Assembly: GCF_000496735.2 (NCBI RefSeq)
Contig: NZ_AYLO01000053.1
Span: forward strand, 1 to 39,218
Source: Methyloglobulus morosus KoM1
GTDB lineage: Bacteria > Pseudomonadota > Gammaproteobacteria > Methylococcales > Methylomonadaceae
Reading direction: 5' to 3'
Length of the DNA: 39,218 nt
Part shown: positions 30,867-39,137 of the stretch, in pieces
How the letters are laid out: the number at the start of each line of letters is the position of its first letter
Position numbering within the stretch: the stretch's first letter is position 1
Made by a program: the position numbers and the translations under genes
The notes under the pieces: generated by a model
The model's database searches: none
Told to the model about the DNA's origin: nothing
Seen by the model: the letters and a program-made list of their open reading frames with translations, nothing else

Positions 30867-32540
30867 ATGCAAAATCGATACCTTATTTTCGGGCTTTTGT
30901 GGCTCTTATTTTGGGTTAACCTAGCCAATGCCGATCGCCCCAAGGTAGCAATCGCCTCTGCCCATCCCTTAGCTACTGAGGCAGGGTTTGAAATCATAGC
31001 CAAAGGCGGCAATGTGTATGATGCGGCGGTTGCCGTGAGCGCGGTATTGGCCGTAGTCGAACCCGCAGGTTCGGGTTTGGGCGGCGGCGGCTACTGGTTG
31101 CTGCATCGGACGAAAGACCACGTGGAAACCATGATTGATGGCCGTGAAAAAGCCCCACTGGCGGCACATAAGGCCATGTTCCTGGATAAATCCGGCAACG
31201 TGATACCTAAATTATCGCTGGACGGGGCATTGGCTGCAGCCATCCCTGGGCTGCCAGCCGGATTGGTGTATTTGTCGGAAAAATACGGCCACCTATCACT
31301 TGAAGAAAATTTAGCACCAGCCATCCGACATGCCCAAAACGGTTTTGCCATTACGGAGCGACATAGGAAAATGCTGGTTTTCCGTTTAGCTACACTCAAA
31401 AAAAATCCTCAAGCAGCCGCTATTTTTTTGACTCATGGCGAAGCGCCCAATCCCTATGCCATCCTCAAACAACCTGACTTGGCAAACACCTTGAGGCGGC
31501 TTGCCAAATATGGGAGGGATGGCTTTTATAGTGGTGAAATTGCCGATAAATTGGTAAACGGTGTCCGCCAAGCAGGAGGGGTTTGGAATCGACAAGACCT
31601 GGATGCTTATCAAATAATCGAGCGCAAACCCATAAAAGGCCACTATCAGGGCATCGCCATCACCAGTGCGCCGCCATCATCATCGGGCGGCATTGTCTTG
31701 ATTGAAGCCCTGAATATCCTTTCCGGTTTCGATTTGCAACAAACCGACGAAATAACCCGCAAGCACCTGATAACAGAGGCCATGCGCCGTGCATACCATG
31801 ACCGCGCCTTATATCTGGGTGACCCTGATTTTATCGACATACCCGTTAACCGCCTACTGAATGCAGACTATGCGGCTGGCTTGCGTAGTACCATCAGGCC
31901 GGACAAAACCTTGCCCAGCGATTTTTTATCAGGCGACATGCCTAAGCAAAACCAAGGCAACCAGACTACACATTTTTCGATAATTGACCAAGAAGGCAAT
32001 CGTGTCGCTGCAACCTTAAGCATTAACACGGCATTTGGCGCAGGGTTTGTGCCGGAAGGCACGGGCGTGCTACTCAATAATGAAATGGATGATTTCGCTA
32101 GCCTTGAAGGCGCTATGAATACGTATGGGCTAGTAGGGGGCATCGCCAATTCGATTGCGCCAGGGAAACGCATGTTGTCCAGCATGACACCGACTTTTCT
32201 GGAAACCCCTGACCGAATCGCCGTTTTAGGTACGCCTGGCGGTAGCCGCATTATCTCAATGGTGCTGCTGGGCATTCTGGATTTTGCCAAAGGAAACAAC
32301 CCTGATTCATGGGTAAAAATCCCCCGCTTTCATCACCAATACCTGCCGGATGTGATCGAATATGAACAAGGCGCGTTTTCTCAAGATGAGATTACCAAGC
32401 TATCGAACTTAGGACATCGTTTGAAAGAAACCAATCGACATTACGGCGATATGCAAGCCGTGCAGTTACACAAAATCACCCATACCCTATCAGCCGCCAG
32501 CGATCCGCGAGGGGAAGGTAAAGCGTGGGTCAACCCTTAA
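30867..32540 (+). CDS. ggt: Gamma-glutamyltransferase (gamma-glutamyltranspeptidase)
   Basis: A periplasmic enzyme that cleaves the gamma-glutamyl bond of glutathione and transfers or hydrolyses the glutamyl group. 557 residues with a signal peptide (1-22, ending NANAD-like ANAD). The autocatalytic processing site and N-terminal nucleophile threonine of the small subunit is Thr367 in GNQTTHFSIID. Other landmarks are GSGLGGGGYWLLH, IDGREKAP, LLNNEMDDF, LSSMTPT and GTPGGSRIIS. It is translationally coupled to the next gene by a 16-base overlap. Confidence 0.96.
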   Translation: MQNRYLIFGLLWLLFWVNLANADRPKVAIASAHPLATEAGFEIIAKGGNVYDAAVAVSAVLAVVEPAGSGLGGGGYWLLHRTKDHVETMIDGREKAPLAAHKAMFLDKSGNVIPKLSLDGALAAAIPGLPAGLVYLSEKYGHLSLEENLAPAIRHAQNGFAITERHRKMLVFRLATLKKNPQAAAIFLTHGEAPNPYAILKQPDLANTLRRLAKYGRDGFYSGEIADKLVNGVRQAGGVWNRQDLDAYQIIERKPIKGHYQGIAITSAPPSSSGGIVLIEALNILSGFDLQQTDEITRKHLITEAMRRAYHDRALYLGDPDFIDIPVNRLLNADYAAGLRSTIRPDKTLPSDFLSGDMPKQNQGNQTTHFSIIDQEGNRVAATLSINTAFGAGFVPEGTGVLLNNEMDDFASLEGAMNTYGLVGGIANSIAPGKRMLSSMTPTFLETPDRIAVLGTPGGSRIISMVLLGILDFAKGNNPDSWVKIPRFHHQYLPDVIEYEQGAFSQDEITKLSNLGHRLKETNRHYGDMQAVQLHKITHTLSAASDPRGEGKAWVNP

Positions 32541-33256
32541 CGGATAAGGACACAATCAAGCTCTGGCAGGGTGAAATTTTGGCCACGGAAGCAGATTACC
32601 CAGATTACTGGCGTATTCTCGCGCCACCCGAACAGCAACATGCCAGCAGCATCGTAAACGGTCAACTGCACAAACGCTATGTAGAAATCCGTGCCCGACT
32701 AAGAATGCTATTGGCGCAAACCCTCAATACAAACCCCAAAAAGCTACGCATCCATAAGGCTGAACATGGCAAGCCCTATCTCGTTGATTACCCCGAATTG
32801 AGGTTTAATTTATCGCATACTGCCAATCGGATGGTGGTGGTCATTGCTAAAAACTGCGATCTAGGCGTTGACATTGAACAGTGCACCCCCCGAAAAAATC
32901 TGGTTGCGCTGGTCGATAAATGTTTTGCTGAAGAAGAAAAAAATTACTGGCAACGATTGCCGACATCTCAGCAAACGCTGGCTTTCTACCGATTTTGGAC
33001 GCGTAAAGAGGCGTTTGTTAAGGCTACGGGCAGGGGGATTGCATTAGGGTTGAAATACTGCGTCGTCAATCCCGAGAACCAACGTGAACTAGCGAGAATC
33101 CCCGAAAAATATGGTCTAGCCAGTGATTGGCTGATACAGGATTTTGACCTGGGTGAAGCTATTTGTGGCGCTTTGGTCGCACAAAACAAAATGGGCAATC
33201 ACTATACAGAAATCGAAGCCAACTCTTTACCTTGTGTTAGGTCGATCGCCATCTAA
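32525..33256 (+). CDS. 4'-phosphopantetheinyl transferase, Sfp/Gsp type
   Basis: 243 residues. The enzyme transfers phosphopantetheine from CoA to a carrier-protein serine (acyl, peptidyl or similar). The two diagnostic motifs are LGVDIEQ (Mg and CoA site, near residue 116) and FWTRKEAFVKATGRG (near 157-171). An upstream RFNLSHTAN segment also matches Sfp-type enzymes. The start is GTG 32525 inside ggt, with GGGGAAGG just upstream. No polyketide or peptide synthetase is in the window, so its carrier is elsewhere; it could also serve fatty-acid ACP. Confidence 0.93.
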   Translation: MGQPLTDKDTIKLWQGEILATEADYPDYWRILAPPEQQHASSIVNGQLHKRYVEIRARLRMLLAQTLNTNPKKLRIHKAEHGKPYLVDYPELRFNLSHTANRMVVVIAKNCDLGVDIEQCTPRKNLVALVDKCFAEEEKNYWQRLPTSQQTLAFYRFWTRKEAFVKATGRGIALGLKYCVVNPENQRELARIPEKYGLASDWLIQDFDLGEAICGALVAQNKMGNHYTEIEANSLPCVRSIAI

Positions 33257-33280
33257 AAAAAACCGCCCCTTAAGGAGCGG
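33255..33280 (-). terminator. Rho-independent terminator of the VPLPxA-protein gene
   Basis: On the minus strand the stem CCGCTCCTTAAGGGGCGG (33280-33263, one mismatch) is followed directly by eight T. It lies 18 bases downstream of the minus-strand gene ending at 33299 and also separates it from the convergent phosphopantetheinyl transferase gene. Confidence 0.85.
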
Positions 33281-33298
33281 CGAGTAGGTATGATAAAT

Positions 33299-33712
33299 TT
33301 AGGCCATTATCCCTTTTGCTTGCCTACGTGTAACCAAGCCAATCAAGCCAGACAACGCTGAACCAAATAACCAAACTGCCGAAGGAAGCGGGACAGCCGC
33401 AGGGCCGCCCTCATCACCGTCGGGCTCATGATGCCCGTGGTGTCCATGATGCTCATGACCAAAATCATCCCCAAATGAGCCGCCATGACCGAAATGCCCA
33501 AATACGAGATGAAACCAATCATCTGCAATTTTTAATGCACCTTGTTGATCAAAACCCGACCCAGAGGATGCTATAGTGGTACCACCTTGTGTAAAACTTA
33601 AGGAAAATGACACAGGCCCCGGATTCACTATGGATTCTGTTATTGAAGCGAAACTCACTGAGGAAAACATCCACAGTATAATTGCCGCAAGAAAGTAATA
33701 TCGTTTTTTCAT
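33299..33712 (-). CDS. Exported His-rich protein with VPLPxA-type C-terminal sorting signal
   Basis: 137 residues. Signal peptide at 1-22 (LAAIILWMFSSVSFA). The mature N-terminal part is short and Ser/Gly-rich. A His/Gly/Asp-rich stretch lies at about 72-103, with HEHHGHHGHHEPDGDEGG inside it. The C-terminus is a VPLPSAVWLFGS motif, a hydrophobic helix and a TRRQAK basic end (about 107-133). That layout is the PEP-CTERM-like VPLPA sorting domain, which directs processing in bacteria with exosortase-type systems. Function is unknown; the His-rich segment may bind metal. It has its own terminator and is separated from apaG by a long gap. Confidence 0.8.
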   Translation of the reverse strand: MKKRYYFLAAIILWMFSSVSFASITESIVNPGPVSFSLSFTQGGTTIASSGSGFDQQGALKIADDWFHLVFGHFGHGGSFGDDFGHEHHGHHGHHEPDGDEGGPAAVPLPSAVWLFGSALSGLIGLVTRRQAKGIMA

Positions 33713-34293
33713 AAAACCACCGTAGTTAAGTAAAATTGCGAGTCCCTATTTTTGCTTTGGTGAAAGTTTTTTCCTTCCCCTTCTGCTATCCATCATCACG
33801 CAAGTTTAGTAACCGTCTGTCTAAATTTTGTGAACTGGTTCACGCTTTAATTTTTATTGTGTGACCGAGTTCACATTTTTGTAATGCTATTTGGGCCGTT
33901 CCAAAAATTACCGGAACTATTGTGAACCCGATTATTGAAACCGCTCCGACGGACTTCTTTGATACCACTAAATTGGGCTTTACGAAACCTATCGATCTAT
34001 CGACTGGTTGAAGGCGGACGAAGCCAATGCTTCGTAGGGTCGAAACAATGAGGCCACCCAAATTTATTTACTATCGTTGATTAGCGCTTGATAGCCTGCA
34101 AACTTGGAGAGAGTGAGAAATATTCCGGGCCACTTACTTGATGGCAGGATAATTTTTTGAATAAAAAATCAAAATTTACCCGTTTTTAATGACTGAGAAA
34201 GAAGGTTAAGATAATCGAAATTGATAAAACAAGCTTGAGGCGAGGATATGTCCGTAGCATCAACCTAAAGTCTTGGCGTATTTGCTGTGGACT
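33713..34293. other. Gap without a gene, with palindromic sites and small hairpins
   Basis: Together with the apaG terminator zone, this is over 700 bases without a convincing gene. It contains the GTGAAC-type palindromes listed separately and a stem ACGAAGC/GCTTCGT (34018-34024/34029-34035). A minus-strand frame at 33840-34061 reads through these and has no ribosome binding site, so I do not call it. Confidence 0.45.
33830..33874. promoter_or_regulatory. Pair of GTGAAC-N2-GTTCAC palindromes, 31 bases apart
   Basis: GTGAACTGGTTCAC (33830-33843) is a perfect palindrome with a 2-base centre. GTGACCGAGTTCAC (33861-33874) differs by one base in one arm. Their centres are 31 bases apart, about three helical turns, on the upstream side of the VPLPxA-protein gene. 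This looks like a cooperative regulator site or a repeat; the regulator is unknown. Confidence 0.45.
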
Positions 34294-34320
34294 GAAAAAA
34301 GCAATGCGTCCATGCATTGC
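34294..34320 (-). terminator. Rho-independent terminator downstream of apaG
   Basis: Minus strand: GCAATGC (34320-34314), loop ATGGAC, GCATTGC (34307-34301), then six T. It lies about 150 bases past the apaG stop on the same strand. Confidence 0.65.
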
Positions 34321-34385
34321 ACTAACAAGCGGTTTTATTGAACCTGTTAGTGATGATAATTATAGGGCTTACCGATAATTATTCT

Positions 34386-34399
34386 GTGACCGTATTCAC
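34386..34399. promoter_or_regulatory. Third GTGACC-type palindrome
   Basis: GTGACCGTATTCAC is a close copy of the 33861-33874 site (GTGACCGAGTTCAC), with a mismatch between its arms. It lies downstream of apaG, over 500 bases from the pair near the VPLPxA gene, which argues for a dispersed element rather than a single-gene operator. Confidence 0.35.
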
Positions 34400-34470
34400 A
34401 AAACCTTAGGATTAATTTGTGAACTACATTTAACTTTTCAATATTGTAGTGAAAAAAATTGGAGCACGAG

Positions 34471-34848
34471 CTAATGCAGCGTCCTTGGGATAGACAAGGT
34501 AAACTTGGGGATCGCGGCATTAAAATTGACACCCTCATCAGAAATCATGGTGTACTGCCCCTGCATGGTGCCAACAGGCGTTTCCAGCATCGCGCCGCTA
34601 GTGTACCTGAAGGATTCGCCGGGTTTAAGATAAGGCTGCTCGCCGATCACGCCTTCGCCCCTAACTTCCTGTACTTTGCCGTTGGAATCGGTAATCAGCC
34701 AGTGGCGATTCAATAACTTGGCGGGAACTATACCCACATTGGTGATAGTGATGGTGTAGGCGAACACATAACGTCCATCGTCGGGCGAGGATTGCGCCTC
34801 GATAAAATGGGGCGTTGCTTCAACTAAGATTTTGTTTTTTTCTGTCAT
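34471..34848 (-). CDS. apaG: ApaG-domain protein (CO2+/Mg2+ efflux-associated)
   Basis: 125 residues forming one ApaG (fibronectin III-like) beta-sandwich domain. Recognisable family stretches are [48 protein letters not shown] and the GTMQGQYTM loop. ApaG is linked to cobalt/magnesium phenotypes in enterobacteria, with an unclear molecular role. It usually neighbours rsmA/apaH, which are not here. It is divergent from mpl across 124 bases. Confidence 0.95.
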   Translation of the reverse strand: MTEKNKILVEATPHFIEAQSSPDDGRYVFAYTITITNVGIVPAKLLNRHWLITDSNGKVQEVRGEGVIGEQPYLKPGESFRYTSGAMLETPVGTMQGQYTMISDEGVNFNAAIPKFTLSIPRTLH

Positions 34849-34972
34849 TATCGGATGATACGGCTTATTTACGGTTTGTTATAATCGGCATAGTAATATA
34901 AGGTCGTATTTTATAACAAATATCGACTGAAAAAATAATTCACCAACCCACAGACAATTACGGGACAAAACA

Positions 34973-36325
34973 TTGCACATTCATATTCTAGGTATTTGCG
35001 GTACTTTCATGGGCGGACTTGCGCTGATTGCTCGGGAACTCGGCTACCAAGTTTCAGGTTCCGACCAGAATGTTTATCCCCCCATGAGCACGCAACTGGA
35101 AGAGCAGGGCATCCGTTTGATGGAAGGTTACAAGGCCGAAAACTTGGCGAATAAGCCCGATTTGGTTATCATCGGCAATGCCATATCGCGCGGCAATCCC
35201 GAAGTCGAAGCGGTACTCAACCAGGGTATTCGTTACATCTCCGGGCCGCAATGGCTATCCGAACACGTCTTGCAAAACCTTTGGGTACTGGGCGTAGCGG
35301 GTACGCACGGCAAAACCACCACCACCAGTATGTTAAGCTGGATTTTGGAACATAATGGCTTCAAGCCCGGATTCCTTATCGGCGGCATTCCGCTGAATTT
35401 CGGCATTTCCGCGCGATTGGGTGAATCGGATTTTTTCGTAATCGAAGCGGATGAATACGATTCGGCATTTTTCGATAAACGCTCGAAATTCGTCCATTAC
35501 CGCCCACGCACGGCAATCCTGAATAACCTGGAATACGACCACGCCGACATCTTCCCCGACCTGGACGCCATTAAAAGGCAATTCCATCATCTGGTGCGTA
35601 CTGTACCCAGCGAAGGCTTGATTATCAGCCCTGCCTGCGAAAAGAACATTGATGATGTGTTGGCGATGGGCTGCTGGACACCGGTATCACGAACCTCCAT
35701 TAACGCCGATGCCCAATGGAATGCGGAACTGGTAAAAACCGACGGTAGCCAATTCAAGGTTTGCGTTAACGGTATTGAACAGGGCTGTGTCGATTGGGCG
35801 TTAACTGGCGACCATAATGTTTACAATGCCATGTCCGCCGTTGTCGCCGCCCAACATATCGGCATTTTGCCTAAAGACGCAATTGCTGCGTTAGCCGGAT
35901 TTAAAAATGTCAAACGACGCATGGAAATCATTGCAAAAATCAATGGCGTAACCTTGTATGACGATTTCGCCCACCATCCCACTGCCATCGAAACCACCTT
36001 AGACGGTTTACGGAAACAAGTCGGCCAGGAGCGCATCATAGCGATAGTCGAACCGCGCTCCAACACCATGCGCCTCGGTGTGCACACCGAAACTTTGGCG
36101 CTATCCCTACATAATGCGGATAAAGCAATTTTGTACCAACCGGAAAATCTAGGATGGGATTTAAGCGGCCTGCTTAATTACGCCGGAAATATTGAAATTT
36201 GCCGGAGCTTGGATGAAATCATAGAAAAGCTCAAATTGGATGCGCGTTATGGTGGACATTTTGTCCTGATGAGCAATGGCAGTTTTGGGGGGATTTATCA
36301 GCGGTTACAAGAAGCGCTAAGTTAA
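34973..36325 (+). CDS. mpl: UDP-N-acetylmuramate:L-Ala-gamma-D-Glu-meso-DAP ligase Mpl
   Basis: A peptidoglycan-recycling enzyme that attaches recovered murein tripeptide to UDP-MurNAc. The 450 residues match E. coli Mpl throughout: the IHILGICGTFMGGLALIA start, SGSDQNVYPPMST, the ATP-loop AGTHGKTTTTSM, EADEYDSAFFDKRSKFVHY, LNNLEYDHADIF, DDFAHHPTAIETTL and EPRSNTMRLG. Translation begins at a TTG (34973), because homology starts exactly there and no ATG is suitably placed. The ribosome binding site is a modest GGGACAAA. Confidence 0.97.
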   Translation: MHIHILGICGTFMGGLALIARELGYQVSGSDQNVYPPMSTQLEEQGIRLMEGYKAENLANKPDLVIIGNAISRGNPEVEAVLNQGIRYISGPQWLSEHVLQNLWVLGVAGTHGKTTTTSMLSWILEHNGFKPGFLIGGIPLNFGISARLGESDFFVIEADEYDSAFFDKRSKFVHYRPRTAILNNLEYDHADIFPDLDAIKRQFHHLVRTVPSEGLIISPACEKNIDDVLAMGCWTPVSRTSINADAQWNAELVKTDGSQFKVCVNGIEQGCVDWALTGDHNVYNAMSAVVAAQHIGILPKDAIAALAGFKNVKRRMEIIAKINGVTLYDDFAHHPTAIETTLDGLRKQVGQERIIAIVEPRSNTMRLGVHTETLALSLHNADKAILYQPENLGWDLSGLLNYAGNIEICRSLDEIIEKLKLDARYGGHFVLMSNGSFGGIYQRLQEALS

Positions 36326-36493
36326 CTACGCACCGTTTACGTGTTGAGCGTGAAAGCAAAGAAACCTCTCGGACAAATTGATTCCGCTTTTGCTGATAGA
36401 ATTCAAGCTCACAATAAGTCATAATGTGCAACCATATACCGTAATAAATAACAATAACACATTATAAGAAAGACCCATTAGGAGGAGACACAC

Positions 36494-37810
36494 ATGCTCG
36501 AAGAAATTTCTGAAGCACCCGAAGTTATCGGTCAAGCTGCCGAACGCGCCTCGCTGGCGGCAAGTCGTTGTGAAGAATTTGCCCAAAATGCGGCACAATC
36601 CCAGGGTGTGGCCGAGCAAAATTCGCTATCTGCATCCCAGTATGCTGAACAAGCGGGTCAATACGCCCAACAAGCTGGTTCGGCCTGCGAACAAGCGATT
36701 GCGAATACCGAATCGGCGGCCTCTGCGGCACAACAGGCGCATGATTATGCCCAGGTATCTGCCAATAACGCCCAGCAAGCTGAATCATCCCGTCAGCAGG
36801 CTGATACGAATGCTGGCTCGGCAGCAGCAGCAGCACATCAAGCGCAGGAATATGCCCAAATATCGGCCAATAATGCCCAACAAGCCGAACTAAGCCGCCA
36901 GCAAGCAGGCACGGATGCTGATTCTGCAGCAGCTGCTGCCCGACAAGCACAGGAATATGCCCAAATATCGGTCAATAACGCCCAACAAGCCGAATCAGCC
37001 CGCCGGCAAGCGGACGAGAATGCCGAATCGGCAGCGTATGCGGCTCGGCAGGCACAAGACAATGCCCAGGCATCCGCCAATCATGCCGACCAAGCCTATA
37101 ATTACGCTGAAAGGGCAAATGGCGCTGCAAGGGATGCCATAGCACAGGCCGAAGCAGCCGGTTCAAACGCGGAAGCGACAGGGTATTCCGCCACGCGCGC
37201 CCGTGAATATGAAGGCAACGCCGATCAGTCCGCTTATAACGCCCAACAAGCAGCCAACTTGGCACAAACCCATGCCGAAGGGGCCAGCGCCCAAGTCAGG
37301 GAAGCGGAACGGTACGCCAGCGCGACGATTGATGCGCATAACAGCGCACTTTCAACCCTGTCGGGTATTGAACAAACCTCAACTCGGGCACAATCCGCCC
37401 TGGATGAGGCGCAAGGTTTCGCTCAGCAATCAAATGAGTATCTCGCCCAAACCGCCGACTTAAGCCGACTGGCATCAAACCGCGCGCAAGAGATCGAACA
37501 ACAACTGAACCAAGCGGGTGACTCTGTGGCGCAAGCCCAGGAAATCCAACGCCAGGCTGAAAGCCTATTATCGCAAGTGCAGCAAGCACTTCAGGAAAGC
37601 CAAGACGCCAAGCAATTGGCCGAGCAGGCGCGTGATGACGCACAAAGGCTACGTGATGAGGTACAGGCGATCTTGGAACGCATCCAAGATCATTCTAGCA
37701 GTGCCGAAAAAGCCGTTGCCGTCGCGAGCAGCGCATCGAAAGACACCATAAAACTCATGTTCGACGCAAAAGATGCGGTTTCACGGGTTTTCGCCGCGTC
37801 TAAGTTCTAA
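36494..37810 (+). CDS. Ala/Gln-rich coiled-coil repeat protein of unknown function
   Basis: 438 residues, overwhelmingly Ala, Gln, Ser, Glu and Asn, with no signal peptide or membrane helix. Small residues recur every three and four positions across nearly its whole length, so one long coiled coil or alanine-zipper rod is expected. Residues 84-188 contain three tandem 35-residue repeats (five heptads), each with YAQ, S-x-NNAQQAE and RQQA-like blocks. The C-terminal third is a more conventional heptad coiled coil (QEIQRQAESLLSQVQQAL), ending in a short non-repetitive tail (TIKLMFDAKDAVSRVFAASKF). AGGAGGAG eight bases upstream is one of the strongest ribosome binding sites here. Such composition is seen in phage tail-fibre-like and structural proteins; no function is assigned. 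Confidence 0.8.
   Translation: MLEEISEAPEVIGQAAERASLAASRCEEFAQNAAQSQGVAEQNSLSASQYAEQAGQYAQQAGSACEQAIANTESAASAAQQAHDYAQVSANNAQQAESSRQQADTNAGSAAAAAHQAQEYAQISANNAQQAELSRQQAGTDADSAAAAARQAQEYAQISVNNAQQAESARRQADENAESAAYAARQAQDNAQASANHADQAYNYAERANGAARDAIAQAEAAGSNAEATGYSATRAREYEGNADQSAYNAQQAANLAQTHAEGASAQVREAERYASATIDAHNSALSTLSGIEQTSTRAQSALDEAQGFAQQSNEYLAQTADLSRLASNRAQEIEQQLNQAGDSVAQAQEIQRQAESLLSQVQQALQESQDAKQLAEQARDDAQRLRDEVQAILERIQDHSSSAEKAVAVASSASKDTIKLMFDAKDAVSRVFAASKF
36743..37057 (+). repeat. Three tandem 105-base coding repeats
   Basis: Units at 36743-36847, 36848-36952 and 36953-37057 each encode 35 residues starting D/E-Y-A-Q-V/I-S and containing NNAQQAE. A fourth degenerate unit begins at 37058 (DNAQASANHADQA). 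The DNA is similar between units, pointing to recent internal duplication and potential length variation between strains. Confidence 0.8.
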
Positions 37811-37838
37811 AAGGTCATTTACCCAACCGAGATAGATA

Positions 37839-37861
37839 GGTGGGCAATTTTTTTGCCCACC
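37839..37861. terminator. Hairpin between the coiled-coil gene and the RES toxin gene
   Basis: GGTGGGCAA (37839-37847) and TTGCCCACC (37853-37861) form a perfect 9-bp stem with a loop of five T, in the gap between convergent genes. The T run is in the loop rather than after the stem, so terminator strength is uncertain. Confidence 0.5.
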
Positions 37862-37944
37862 CGTTACATCATCTTCATCGCGGCCAATTGCCCAAGCTGT
37901 GGACGAAGGATCGGGTATTCGTAAAAGTGTGTGTAAAATGTGGC

Positions 37945-38646
37945 CTAGCCGTCCGGTGCAATCAAGGATTTTTTGTACGCGTTCGTCATCTTATAACCAT
38001 CCCAAACGTAGCAAAAATGCGGCCCTTGCCTTGTCGGAGACAAGGCGCATGGCTTGAATAGGGCAACACATTCTCCGCCAGACATCCGTACGCTATCGTA
38101 AACAATACCGTTGGAACCGGCGCTCCATAAGCTCTTCGCCAGATCCTGTGCATCGGCGTAATGGTTTGGATCGGGGTTATAAATCTGGGGCAATGAAGGC
38201 TGGCATAAGCGAATGTCATGCAATTCTGCGGATAGATCTGACGCATAACTTCGCATGTCTATTTCGGTTGGCGGTTGGTGGGTGGCCGCCAAAAACAAGG
38301 CGCGGTGATATTGCGTTTCAGCAATAGCCGTCTCGATGGTATTCCCCGCATAATAAACACCATAGCTGCCGTCCGTAAAACGGCTGCCTTCGGGATTTAA
38401 ATGGGTAAAAGCCGCCATTATCGGTGTAGTGCCAGGCCCTGAAACCCTATCTTCGGGCTTAACCAGATTAATATCACCCGCATCATCAAGTAACCGATCA
38501 TTGGTTAGGCCTTCGATGGCATAAACGATGTCCAGGTCTTCCGGATCGGCAACGCGATCGAACAAGCCGACAGGTGGAAATCGGCTGGATACCAAGCGCC
38601 AGCAGGGTTGCCAATCAACATGGCTTGTCGGCAAGTTGTCAATCAC
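37945..38646 (-). CDS. RES-domain toxin (NAD-degrading type) of a RES-Xre module
   Basis: 233 residues. RES-family toxins studied elsewhere deplete NAD+. The three name-giving positions are visible: Arg in CWRLVSSRF near residue 17-22, Glu in NTIETAIAETQYHR, and Ser in GIVYDSVRMSGGECVALF. The GSYGVYYAGNTIETAIAE core is typical. It starts four bases inside the antitoxin gene (ATGA overlap), the usual antitoxin-first order for this family. Slightly longer than many RES proteins because of an N-terminal extension. Confidence 0.9.
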   Translation of the reverse strand: MIDNLPTSHVDWQPCWRLVSSRFPPVGLFDRVADPEDLDIVYAIEGLTNDRLLDDAGDINLVKPEDRVSGPGTTPIMAAFTHLNPEGSRFTDGSYGVYYAGNTIETAIAETQYHRALFLAATHQPPTEIDMRSYASDLSAELHDIRLCQPSLPQIYNPDPNHYADAQDLAKSLWSAGSNGIVYDSVRMSGGECVALFKPCALSPTRQGPHFCYVWDGYKMTNAYKKSLIAPDG

Positions 38647-39047
38647 GACCAGCCGCGCTGCCCGTCCAAATATTGCCGCACTATATACAAATCGGCGACG
38701 CGCCCGGTTAGCATCCGTTCCAAGGCAGATTTGCCTTGAAAGGGAAGTGCCGAGTTAGGCTGTTTTATCCATTGATCTGCGGAATCGGCATTGGGCAGCA
38801 GAAGTTGCAACGCCTTATAAATACCGAAGATGTAAGAAAGCCTTTCCAGTTTATCAGGTGTGAGTTTTGCCGACTCGGGATTTTTCTTCCATTTGAAATA
38901 GGTGCTGCGGGAATCCAGGCCAAGCAAGGTCATGGCTTGTTCGGAGCTAAGCTGCCATGTATTCATGATATTAAAAAAAGTCCGTAAGGCGCTTTTTGAA
39001 ATTTTGGCGCTGTCGGGCGGTAATTTAGCGTGTTCAATCGATAACAT
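38643..39047 (-). CDS. Xre/MbcA/ParS-type antitoxin
   Basis: 134 residues. The N-terminal half has an Xre-like helix-turn-helix (LSSEQAMTLLGLDSRSTYFKW). The C-terminal half carries the DUF2384 toxin-binding domain, ending ALERMLTGRVADLYIVRQYLD plus a short tail. ATG 39047 is chosen because GGAGG lies six bases upstream; a GTG four codons earlier overlaps that site. It neutralises the RES toxin and is expected to repress the pair through the upstream palindromes. Confidence 0.9.
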   Translation of the reverse strand: MLSIEHAKLPPDSAKISKSALRTFFNIMNTWQLSSEQAMTLLGLDSRSTYFKWKKNPESAKLTPDKLERLSYIFGIYKALQLLLPNADSADQWIKQPNSALPFQGKSALERMLTGRVADLYIVRQYLDGQRGWS

Positions 39048-39077
39048 AATGGCCTCCACACGTTATTCGATAATGTA

Positions 39078-39122
39078 GTATATTTATACACTATAATAAA
39101 CAATAAGTCTATATATGGACAA
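39078..39122 (-). promoter_or_regulatory. Promoter and probable operator of the RES-Xre pair
   Basis: On the minus strand TTGTCC (39122-39117) and TATTAT (39098-39093) are spaced 18 bases, a good -35/-10 pair. The near-palindrome GTCTATATATGGAC (39107-39120) overlaps the -35 region, and GTATATTTATAC (39078-39089) sits just past the -10, around the start point. Two dyads bracketing a promoter fit antitoxin autorepression. Confidence 0.55.
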
Positions 39123-39137
39123 TAAGTATCCAAATTT

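Noticed and set aside
33840-34061. 73-residue minus-strand frame between the sorted protein and apaG
   Set aside because: It covers a palindrome and a hairpin, has no ribosome binding site and no domain.
36743-37057. Tandem repeats considered as a CRISPR array
   Set aside because: The units are 105-base coding repeats in frame with no unique spacers.
36525-37265. Several long antisense and alternate-frame ORFs in the coiled-coil gene
   Set aside because: They are a by-product of the repetitive, stop-poor Ala/Gln codons; only the frame with AGGAGGAG is supported.
37840-38061. 73-residue plus-strand frame
   Set aside because: It begins in the hairpin after the coiled-coil gene and continues antisense to the RES toxin gene.
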